Below are positions 22,883 through 32,869 of a stretch of 64,000 nt of DNA, piece after piece. A program made the translations under genes and the position numbers. The first letter of the stretch is position 1. Each line of letters opens with the position of its first letter. The notes below the pieces were generated by a model. That model worked only from the letters and a program-made list of their open reading frames with translations, was not told where the DNA came from and ran no database searches. Where the stretch lies: NCBI GenBank assembly GCA_027924585.1, contig BSBM01000486.1, positions 44,014,501 to 44,078,500 on the forward strand. Reading direction: 5' to 3'. The stretch is from Larix kaempferi (lineage: Eukaryota; Streptophyta; Pinopsida; Pinales; Pinaceae).

Positions 22883-24303
22883 TGTCAAGCACTCTATTTG
22901 CAGATAATTAAATATCAAACACACAGAGTATATGAAATTTATTGTCAACCCGAAAAAGTCTTTTTATTTCAAAGGATAAGTGCACAATATATGCTTAAAC
23001 ACAAAACCATTAGAAGTGAATACTTTTATCTTCTATCGTCCATGTTCATCCCAAGAATCTATGCAATCCCAATTGCCTTCTAACTGCTATACTACAATTC
23101 TTTTCTATTATGCATCAAGAAGAAATGGTATCAGATCTAATCAACGATTGCAAGAAGGAAATCTCATTCGCATTCTAAAATAATTACTTGTCTAATCTAA
23201 TCAAGCTGGGAATCATAAAGCATGACCTGAACATTACTCTAGAACTTTAGTGAAAGAGATTGAAGCAACTGTTCTAAGAAACTGAATTGCAAAATATAAA
23301 TCAATCAACACATAACAGGAAAGCTAAATTGTAAGAGCTCCTGGGATTACGTCTCAGTTGTAGGATGAACACGGCAGTGTGAACAGAAATTGAAATGTGT
23401 AAAGCAAACCTGACTCAGTCGATTGTTATTCTATACCATTCACCAATCTCACAGAAATATAATCTTTTACTGAGAAATCCACACAATAAATATTGCTGCT
23501 GCGTACAAAAGAAAGAACAAAGCATCACACAACAAGAAAGATGAAATCCTAAATTAACACAGCAATCTCTGTGGAAGACGGGCCCAGTCTTCACACAGAG
23601 ATGCTGGTTGAACAACACTCTCTTTAACTCAGAAGTAACTCCTTATATTAACAGAAGAATGAGTACACAGTTTTGGCTTGGCTGCTAATACAAGATAAAT
23701 TAATTGTTTGCTGTCCAACCCCTCGGTCGAGGCAATTCCCCATATTTATACATACAATTTGCAACATCTAAACCTATAATTGGGTAGCCATGAAGATCTC
23801 TGATCTTCAGGCGCCCTAAATAATCTAGCTATTACAATGCATGGCAGAACTGAAATATCCAAATATGAGAGAGTTATTAATTGCCCCAAGAGTGGCGGTC
23901 CTTCCAGCTCACAGCTGGACTCGAGCAGCGACATACTTAAGATAGCACTTTCTGTTACAGCTGCCTTGTCACGACTATGCCTTGATTGACGATTCGAGCC
24001 CCAAGGAACCTTCTACAAGCAATGAACGTCCCTTCCTTCATGACTTGTTCAGCTCCGATCTTCCTGCAGTCTATTTGTCTCACTACCTTCATAAATCGCA
24101 TCATGTTAGCACAAATTAAGAGATGCACAGCTTCAATCATCACAATCATAAGTATTAATACAATAAAACAATAATCGGCCATACCTTGGTAATTTGGAGA
24201 ATAAGATAAGGAAAATAAGTCGAATTGCCAAGGTAATTGGTATAAGACAAGGGAAGGGAAGATGATAAATGATGGTCACAAAGGGCTAATTCTGGGCTCA
24301 ACA
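22883..24303 (-). repeat. 3' LTR of the gypsy element
   Basis: 1421 bp, same termini as the other copy. TATA box complement at 23743-23750. The short ORFs inside are repeated in both LTRs and are not genes. Confidence 0.95.
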
Positions 24304-24316
24304 TCTCCCCCCAACT
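24304..24316 (-). other. Polypurine tract
   Basis: The minus strand reads AGTTGGGGGGAGA directly before the 3' LTR, the expected plus-strand priming site for reverse transcription. Confidence 0.8.
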
Positions 24317-24571
24317 ACCCTGTTGCATGTCCTCATGCAACAACCTGCATCTGAATCTTGAACTGAGCTCTGTCCAGGAGAGAGGAAGGAATGCAAGTAA
24401 ATCAGGCATCTCATCTATCTTTTTGAAAGGATTCTGTGAGCAACCCGGCATCTTCCAACTTCACTGTTTTCCTTCCACTGCTACTTGCTGATATCTGGGA
24501 ATGCACTTGGTGTGATGGGACTCCTTCTGCAGTTTTCTTATGCTATGCCTGGGGAAGTTGAAGAGAAATCC

Positions 24572-27274
24572 TCAATCTGAATCCAACTCAATGACATCTC
24601 TAGGAGGTGGAAACACTGGTTCTTGTGGGACAGTGTCTTCCAGCGCATCTAATGTTAACAGGAGAGTTGCTGGTTCTTGTGTAACAACAAAATCCTTTAA
24701 CCCTTCTTCAGCAGCTACCCTTATTGCTTTTGGAGACACTGGTTCTTGTGTAACAGTGTCTTCTTTGTCCTTCTGCTGCTGAGACTGGGTATCCTTTTCG
24801 ATTTGCAGCTCCTCCTCTAAGATTTCAGTGTCACCTGAGCATGGTGTCTGTACCTGTTCATCTTCACTCCACTGTGTATCAGGAATGATATCCACTCCCA
24901 GGTTATCTCCCAACTGCAATTCAGGAGTTCTTGCTGCAGCTTCCAAGGATGTTGGTTCTTGTGTAGCAACATCCTGGCTTACCTCTTCATCCTTCTTTTG
25001 CTGCAACTCCTCTTCTATGAGTTCTGTATCATGGGAGCCCTCTGGGGTTACAACCCAGAGTTCATCATTAAATTCCAGAGTATCCTCTGTCCCAGCTTCT
25101 TCTCCTGTCTGCTCGACCGGTTGGACAATTATATTCAGGGTTGCTGGTTCTTGTGTTGCAGCATCCTGTTCCAATTTATCACTGTCCTACCTTTCCGTCT
25201 CTTCTTCTAAAATTATTGTGTCCTGGGAACGTTCTGGGGTTACAGCATAAAATTCTTCACTAACCTCCAGAGTATCCTTCGGCTCCATGATCTCTGTATC
25301 GTAGGAACATTCTGGGGTCTCACTATATTCTTTTATAAGCTCCAGAGCATCCTTCATTCCCAGTTCTTCTCCCATCTGTTCTATAATTTCTATGTTGTGG
25401 GAGCATTTTGGGGTTGCCATACATTCCTTATAAATCTCCAGGGCATCCTCCACTCCAAGTTCTTATCCCATCTGTTCTATAATTTCTGCATCATGGGAAG
25501 TGGCAGCTGGAGCAAGGATGTTTAAAGGTGCTGGTTCTTGTGTAACCGCACCTTCTTTTTCCACTGCTTTCCCTACTGTGGCTACAGGCTGTTGTGCTGA
25601 ATAAGTACTAAGTAAAATTTTATGGCCTGCTTCCTCAAAGATTTCCCCACAGGTGGGGCAGAGTATTCGCTCATCCTTTTCTCCAGCTCCAGCAGAAGCC
25701 GATTCCTCCACTTGGTCTGCAGCCTCTATTAATGTGTACATTTTTCTTCCACCCTGCTTTCTGCAGGTTTCCTTCCAAGTTTCCAGCTCCCTTCTAAGTG
25801 CTTGGAGGTCCTCTTTCAGCATTGAATTCTCATACAAGAGTCCCTCAACTCCAGGTTCTTCCTCCACTGGCCTTTGTGGAGCATCCCTCGGCCTTGGTGT
25901 AAGGATTGGGGGCTCAACCTGTGTCTCTAAGGTTGCCCATTTTTTTCTAGCTGCCTCTGCTGCTGTGACTGATCGAGTTCATTTCCTTCTGATTGGTGCT
26001 ACTAAATCAAACTCATTGGTGGCCCTCTTCCTTTTCTGTGGCGTTTTCTTTTGTGACTTTTCTTTTTGTGGTGTTTCTTCTTGTGGGGCTGGAATATAGG
26101 GGGGCAAAACTGAATTTAAAGAAATATTTCCCTGCCCCCCATGCTGTTCTTCTTCAATCACAGCTCCTCCTCCTACCCACTCAGGTGAAGACTCGATTGT
26201 GACCAGCTCAATTTCTTCTTCCATTGCTCTGGCTCCGTCATCTTCAGGTTCCATTGTCGCAGCATTTGATGCTGCTCCAATTTCACCTTCTGCTGTCGGA
26301 GCTGCCCTGTTATTTAAGTTTTCCACGAGGGTTTCATCTACATTATCGCCTGATGGCTCTGTTTGTGCTTCCCCTCGCTCTCCTTCAAATGCAGTGTCAT
26401 CCCCCACTGGTTCTGCTTGTGCTGGGGATTCATACACCTCGAATGGCTCTGCCTGTGCCCTTGGTTGTTCTTCCTCTGTGGTTTTGTCCACCCCGGATGG
26501 TCCTGCCTGTGCCCCCTGTTGTTCTTCTTCTGTTTCATCCCTCCCCCCAACTTCACTGGAGGAACTCCGGTCCTCCTGTTGTGGCGGAACCGGTAATTGC
26601 TGCAATGGGATGACCCTCAAGGGAACAGGTTGCTGTGGTCGGGTTATAAATTGTTCCCATGTTATATTATGTTGGGCAAGGGTTCTTACAATAATTAACT
26701 TAATGAGGCCATGGTGGGTGAGAGAGGACAATGGATGCTTTGCAGACTGAACAAATGTGGCCATATGACGCAAGTCGTGCAATAAATAAAATGGAATATT
26801 CAACAAAATGCCATGGCGGAGATGAGAAAGCAAAGGAAGTTCAGAGTTGTACACAGTTTGGTATCTACCTTCGCAGGTAATGTATTTCTTGAGGAAGATA
26901 GCAACCTGGTCCCATGGCTTCGGCAATGACTTCAATGCAATCCCTCTCCTGGATGCTTCAACTTGCTCCCCTGGAAGTAAAAATTCTTCTCGTGCAACCA
27001 TTGCAGGGACTCGACGGTTAAACCAAGGTTTTCCCACCATCAGGATAGCTGTAACCTCGGATATAATGACCTCAGAAACATCTATACACAGCCCCCACAC
27101 CGTGGAGTGTGTTTTAGTAAGATTCAAGGCAAATTGCAGGGCTGCATCCCGATCGAATCCGTCCAATCGCTCAAAGAACTCGACCCAGCCAGCAGCTTGA
27201 AAAATGGCGAGAACTGGCAGATTCCGTCTGAGTTCCCGGGTATTGAAAGGTTCATGGCGAACTGGAATGCCCAT
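24572..27274 (-). pseudogene. Third ORF (env-position) of the gypsy element, about 900 codons
   Basis: One frame runs from ATG 27274 (context ACCATGG) to 24572 with three stops: TGA 25979-25981, TAA 25463-25465, TAG 25187-25189. Residues 1-215 form a globular-looking domain (WVEFFERLDGF, LPKPWDQVAIFLKKYI, HGLIKLIIVRTLAQHNITWEQF), the kind of domain seen in the extra ORF of Athila/Tat elements. A long acidic Glu/Pro/Gln-rich region, a basic PQKRKRA patch, a coiled coil (ENSMLKEDLQALRRELETW), a CPTC half finger and repeats of TQEPA follow. I see no signal peptide or membrane segment, so env function is not supported. A TTGCAG at 27283-27288 (minus) is a possible acceptor for a spliced mRNA. In all other copies the role is unknown to me. 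Confidence 0.7.
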
Positions 27275-27879
27275 GGTCCTGGCTGCAAGATGAAACTGCT
27301 ATTCGACAGAGTACAGGATCCCAGAATGGAAGTTGCAGCACAGAGAATGCACGAATCGTTGAGCGGAGACGTTGAGCGAATGAGCTAATTCGGAAAGTTA
27401 AGCACAGAGAAGCGTTTAAAATTTCCATGCCAAATTGGGGAAGGTGGCAGTTATTAGTATTACGTCGTACGAGGGAAAGGTTTAATCAGGTATAAATGGT
27501 GGTACGAGTGAAGGTACGGCCAATATCGTTTAAATGATATCAATGCTTAATCACGTGATAAATGAAAGCCATACCTCATAAAACGGTGCATCGGAAGGCT
27601 GCGGAAACTGATGGAGCATGCAGTTGGTGACGTCACGGAGCCGAACGCGTGCACAGTCAGCCGTGGGATCATGATGACTTGGATAAGGCACTAATTTCTT
27701 TCGCCAGTGAAACACAAGCCATCGCATCCTGGGGGTTGGAATGATGAGTTCGCCGGCATGACTGGGATGAATCAGCATCATGATTAGCAGGTTGAAACAA
27801 TTCTTCTGTTAACACGGGAGTTACTACTACAAGTTGCCAAAGAAATGATAACGCGGCCGATGAAAAAGATTGTTGCAGC

Positions 27880-28746
27880 TGGCGGGAAAGAAGTTGCAGC
27901 CACCGGAAAAGAATTCACGGCAGCCGGAAAATTTTTTTACGATATCAGGGAAAATTACGGCTGTCACGGAAAAGTTTTACGGCGGCGGGAAAAAACTTAC
28001 AGCTGGCGAGAAAAGATTTTACGACTATGGGAAATATGTTGCAGCCGCTGGAAAGAAATGGCAGCTACCGGGAAATGATGTGGCAGTGACTTGGTCAATG
28101 AGGTGGTAGCCGCTGAGAAATAAGGTGGTAGCCGCTGGGAAATGAGGTGGCAGCCGCCGGGAAATGATGTGGCGGCTGCGGGAAAAAGATGTTGCAGCTT
28201 CCAATGTTGCAGCCGCCGGAGTTATAGCCGCCGAAATTGCAGCTGCCGAAGTTGCAGCTACCAGAGTTGCAGCTGTCGGAAAATATTTGACGGCTGACGG
28301 AAGAAGGACATTACGGCTACCGGGACGTGAAATGGCCGTGGCTGGTAAATGGAGTGGCAGCTGCGGAAAATGAGATGGCAGCTGTGGGAAATGAGGTAGC
28401 AATAGCTGGTGAATGAGGTGGCAATCATGGGGAAGATGAGGTGGTAGCCGCGGAAACTGGAGTTGCAGCTGCCGATGTTGCAGCCGCTAATGTTGCAGCC
28501 ACTGATGTTGCAGCTACCGATGTTGCAGCCGCCGATGTTGCAGCCGCTAATGTTGCAGCCGCCGATGTTGCAGCTGCCGAAATTGCAGCTGTCGGGAAAG
28601 ATAGACGGCTGACGGAAAAAGGGCATTATGGCTACCGGGAAAAGGAGAATATGGTTGGCGGAAAAGGATATACAGCTGCCGGAAAATATGTCGCAGCTGC
28701 CGGAAAATATGTTGCAGCTGCCGGAAAATATGTTGCAGCTGTCGAA
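27880..28746 (-). repeat. GC-rich minisatellite between pol and the third ORF
   Basis: Built from short units on GTTGCAGC(T/C)GCCG. At about 28465-28600 the unit is 15 bp (GATGTTGCAGCCGCT); at about 28677-28745 it is 21 bp (GGAAAATATGTTGCAGCTGCC). The left part is more diverged. Poly-T (about 28748-28782) and poly-A (about 28895-28915) runs lie next to it. ORFs of Val-Ala-Ala repeats here are repeat artefacts. Confidence 0.8.
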
Positions 28747-28972
28747 AATTTTTTTTTTTTTTTTTTTTATTATTTTTTTTTTTTAAGAGCAAGGACGGCA
28801 CAGGGAGATTTTCCTTAACGGGCCCAAACTGGTCGTTCTCCTGGCGCTTCCCTGAAAATTTTTGAAAGACGACAGCAAACAAAGAGATCAAATGCAAAAA
28901 AAAAAAAAAAAAAAACAACAACTATACGCTACAGCAAGAAATTATTTATGTACAGCAAATACAATTTTCAGT

Positions 28973-29875
28973 TTAAGGTTTGGCAAAGGTAGAGAAAAGT
29001 TCCTGCTCTGGTGCCATTTGATAGTCTGGATCAGCAGCAATCTGTGAAATGAATGCATCCTTCGAAATGGGCTTCCGATACAGTCGCAGTCTGTGGCCAT
29101 TAGCAAGTAATGGTATACGGTTTTCATCAATGGTAACCAAGCGAACAGTGCCGTTGTCAAATACCCTGTCAACCAAGTATGGACCCAGCCATCTTGTGCG
29201 TAATTTTCCTTTAAAATCCTTCTTGAATCTGGAGTCGTATAATAGTGCCCAGTCTCCTTCACGGAAGATTTTCTTTTTGATGAATCGGTCATGCCAACTA
29301 GATCTCTGTTGCTGAAGCAGCACAGTCTGGTCTATTGCAGCTAACCGTTTCTCATCCAATTCATTTAATTGATTCAATCTTCTTTTCTGGGCTTCTGTTA
29401 CATCCAGGTTCATTTCAATGGCTGTTTTCAGGGTCTTGATCTCAAATTCAATTGGAAAGATGGCACTCTTTCCATACACCAGATCATAGGGAGAAAAGCC
29501 CGTGGTGTTGCGCCAAGTTGTGCGATATGCCCACAGTGCTTCTGGAAGCCTGTCAGCCCAATCCCTTCGATGGCTTTTAACTGTTTTAGTAAGGATTGCT
29601 TCGATAACTTTATTAGTGCTTTCCACCTGACCATTGGCCTGGGGATGATAAGGTGAAGCTATCTTGTGCTGCACATGATACTTCCGGAGCAAGGATTCAA
29701 ATTGGTGTGAAATAAATTGTGGTCCCCCATCGGTAACTACTTCCTTTGGTACCCCAAAACGGGTAAAAACTTCACTGTACAGGAAATCAATCACCGCCTG
29801 GTCATTTGCCTTAGCCAAAGCTACAGCTTCTACCCACTTAGTCATGTAATCTGTACACACCAAGATGTAAACCTT
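28973..29875 (-). pseudogene. int: Integrase catalytic and C-terminal part, cut off by TAG
   Basis: Same frame as pol, resuming right after the TAG at 29876. It holds the second catalytic Asp (VVTDGGPQF) and the Glu in QANGQVES, completing a D,D-35-E core with the Asp upstream of the stop, and a C-terminal region with GDWALLYDSRF, RWLGPYLVD and NGHRLRLY. No chromodomain follows, as expected for Athila/Tat elements. The ORF starts internally at 29863 only because of the stop; it is not a separate gene. Confidence 0.85.
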
Positions 29876-32869
29876 CTATTTGGAAGGAGGGTTGATAGGA
29901 CCAACAAAGTCCAATGCCCATCTATCAAACGGTTCTAGTACCACTTGGGGCTGTAAAGGCATCTGATCTGTCTTATTAGGTTGTCCCATCCTTTGGCAGC
30001 TGTCACAGGACTGAACATATCTTTTAGCGTCTCTGAACAGTGTCGGCCAATAATAGCCCATCCGCAACGCCTTATGCCCTGTTCTTTTGTCTGCAAAGTG
30101 TCCTCCGCAAGGTTCATCATGACAGGCCTTTAGTATATGAAAGATCTCATCTTCCCTTACACATCTTCTAATCTCAAGATCAGGTCCTGTGTAAAAGAGA
30201 TGGCCTTTGAGCCAACAATACCTGGCACTTTGCTGAATAATTTTCCTTTTCTCTCGTTTAGACATATGTGGCGGAAGCTTCCCTGCAACCAAATAATTAG
30301 CAACGTCTGCATACTTGGGTGAATGAGCTGAGAGTGCGAATAAATGTTCATCCGGGAAAGCATCCTCAACAGGTGAACTGTCATCACTGTTAGTAAATCG
30401 TGATAAAAAATAAGCAACAACATTTTCTTTTCCAGGTTTATCTATAATAGTAATATCAAATTCCTGTAATAATAAAAGCCACCTGGTTACTCTGGCATTA
30501 GTGACAGGTTTGTTCATTAAATACTTAATGGCAGAGTGGTCAGTATGCACAAATGTAGGATACCCAGTAATGTAATGCCGAAACTTATTAATAGAATAAA
30601 CAATAGCAAGGAATTCTTTTTCAGTAACAGTATAGTTTAGTTCAGCAGGGGCCAAGTTTTTACTAACATAATAAATAGCATAAGGTACTTGACCATCCTG
30701 CTGTCCTAATACTGCTCCAATGGCAGTATCAGAAGCGTCTGAAGAAATGTGGAAAGGTATGGTCCAATTAGGTCCCCTTAAAATAGGGGCTGTGGACAGT
30801 TTCTCTTTAAGCTTATCAAATGCTGTCTGGCATGCTGCACTCCACACAAACTGTGCGTCCTTCATTAATAATGAAAACAAAGGAGAAGCAAGTTTGGAGA
30901 AGTTTTCTATGAATCTCCTGTAATACCCAGCATGTCCCAGAAAACTTCGCACCTCTTTCTGAGTTGAAGGAGTTGGTATATTTTTTATCACCTTAATTTT
31001 TGAAGGATCCACTTGAATACCATCAGTAGAGATGAAATGTCCTAATACCACCCCCTCACTCATCATCATGTGGCATTTTTCAGTGCTTAGTGAGAGGCGA
31101 GCCTGTTCACAGCGAATTAAAACTTTCTTTAAATTTTCCAGTGCTTCCTCAAAATCCCTGCCATAAGGAGTAAAATCATCCATAAAAACTTCCATGCTAT
31201 CATTAACTAATTCAGAAAATATGCCAATCACAGCTCTTTGGAACGTTGCAGGTGCATTGCACAATCCAAAGGGAAGCACCCTGTAGGCGAACGTTCCCCA
31301 AGGGCAAGTGAAGGTGGTCTTATCCTGATCCTCTGGAGCAATCTGAATTTGATTGTACCCACTGAACCCATCCAGGAAGGAGAAGAACTTCTTCCCAGAT
31401 AGGGTATCAAGTACCTGGTCAATAAAGGGCAGAGGAAAATGATCCTTTTGTGTAGCTTTGTTCAGCTCCCTATAATCGACACAGACTCTCCATTTACCAT
31501 TTTTCTTGGGTACAATTACAAGTGGGGAAACCCACTCACTATCTGAGATAGGATAGATAAATCCTGCTTCCAAGAGTTTCTGGATTTCTTCCTTCACTAT
31601 ATCCCTCAGATTGGGGTTCATGCGTCGTTGGGGTTGACATACAGGCCGGGAGTCGTTTTTAATATAAATATGATGAGTGCACAGACTAGAAGGAATACCC
31701 TTCATGTCTGTATACTCCCAGGCGAATGCCCCCTTACGTTCCTTCAAGAGATTGGTTAGGCGCTTTTGTTCTTCTGAGGAGAGACCAGGATTGATGTTCA
31801 AAGTTCTTCCAGGCTCTACCTCAATAGGAATGCTTCTCGAGTTTTTCAAAACTGGGATTATGTTTGTGTCATTGACTAGTGCTTCCTCCGTAAGCTGTTC
31901 TTGTTCTTCTTTTCCGAGGGTACTGTTCAGGAGTTGATAAACTTCCTTGTCTACTGAAGCAGGTTCGCTAATGAAATTATTAATGGCATCGTCTTCTGTT
32001 TCGTTTTTGAAGGTTAGTGCCTTCCCTATTGTTAGTAATGGCTGAACATCTTCCTCCTCTTCCTGTTCTATCCAAAGGGAAGTTTCAGCTTCTAGACTCG
32101 GCCGTGCTGGAGGGTACAGGGTGAGGTTTTTGGTTTCCATACCATCAGATATAGTCATAGATCCTGATCGACAGCTGATGCAAGCATCAGCTGTAGCCAA
32201 CCAGGGCCTCCCCAAGATCAATGGGTGTCCCCCCAGCTGTGATTTTGGTTGTAATACCAGAAAGTCGGCAGGGTATTCCCATGAGTCTACTGAAATAACA
32301 AGGTCGTCCAAAATCCCTTCGGGTCTGATGGTGGATCTGTCTGCCAATTCTAAGATAGTAGGGGTCGGTCTAATATTGGTGAATCCGAGCTTCTTTACAG
32401 TCTCCATTGTTATAACATTGATCACAGCTCCTAAATCTACTAGTACGTTGGGTATCTGCGTTTGTCCTATGTGTACAGTGACAGTAGGATTGCCGGGATC
32501 CTCATACTTGGTTATAGGGGTTTTTCCAGTCATTAAAGCGGATAAATTCCCTATAACATGAACAGTAGGAGGATCTCTGGGTTTCCTTCCCGGTCTTTTA
32601 GTGCACAGGTCCCGAACAGTTCTAGCATAAATAGGTACATCTTGAAGAGCTTGTAAAAGGGGAATCTTAACATAAAGGTTCTTCAATTCTCCTAAGAGAT
32701 TGAACTGAGGTTGCCCCCCTCTTTGTGGCAGCATCAATCTCTCAGGGTATGGTGGTTTCCTTACCAGCTGGGTAGGCTGCGTGTTATCCACTTTATCGTT
32801 TAATGTTTCATCTGTCCCATCTGAGGGATGCTCAGCTCCTTCAGTGATAGGAACCGGATCAAATGGATG
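29876..32869 (-). pseudogene. pol: Pol: protease, RT, RNase H and integrase N-terminal part
   Basis: The frame is continuous with gag and open from the TAG at 32870 to a TAG at 29876-29878. Numbering from the GTG at 32791, protease has DLGA at 119-122; RT has FLDGFSGY (Asp 473) and FMDD at 536-539; RNase H has SDAS (about 684), TEKE and HTDHS (751). The fourth RNase H carboxylate, normally in an ADALSR-like motif, reads VVAYFLSR: Tyr at 794 (codon 30410-30412). The integrase zinc domain (H891, H898, C929, C932) and first catalytic Asp (961) follow, then the stop. The first 26 codons before the GTG are also open. Enzymes for polyprotein cleavage, cDNA synthesis and integration; this copy is damaged at two points. 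Confidence 0.85.

Noticed and set aside
26199-26750. 183-codon plus-strand ORF over the gypsy third ORF
   Set aside because: It is the antisense shadow of the minus-strand Glu/Pro-rich coding region and has no motif of its own.
28164-28818. Open frames of Val-Ala-Ala repeats on the plus strand
   Set aside because: They are produced by the 15-bp and 21-bp minisatellite in all compatible frames; there is no start context, and the strand is opposite to the element's genes.
28973-29863. Separate integrase gene starting at 29863
   Set aside because: It is in the same frame as pol and begins only because a TAG interrupts the polyprotein.
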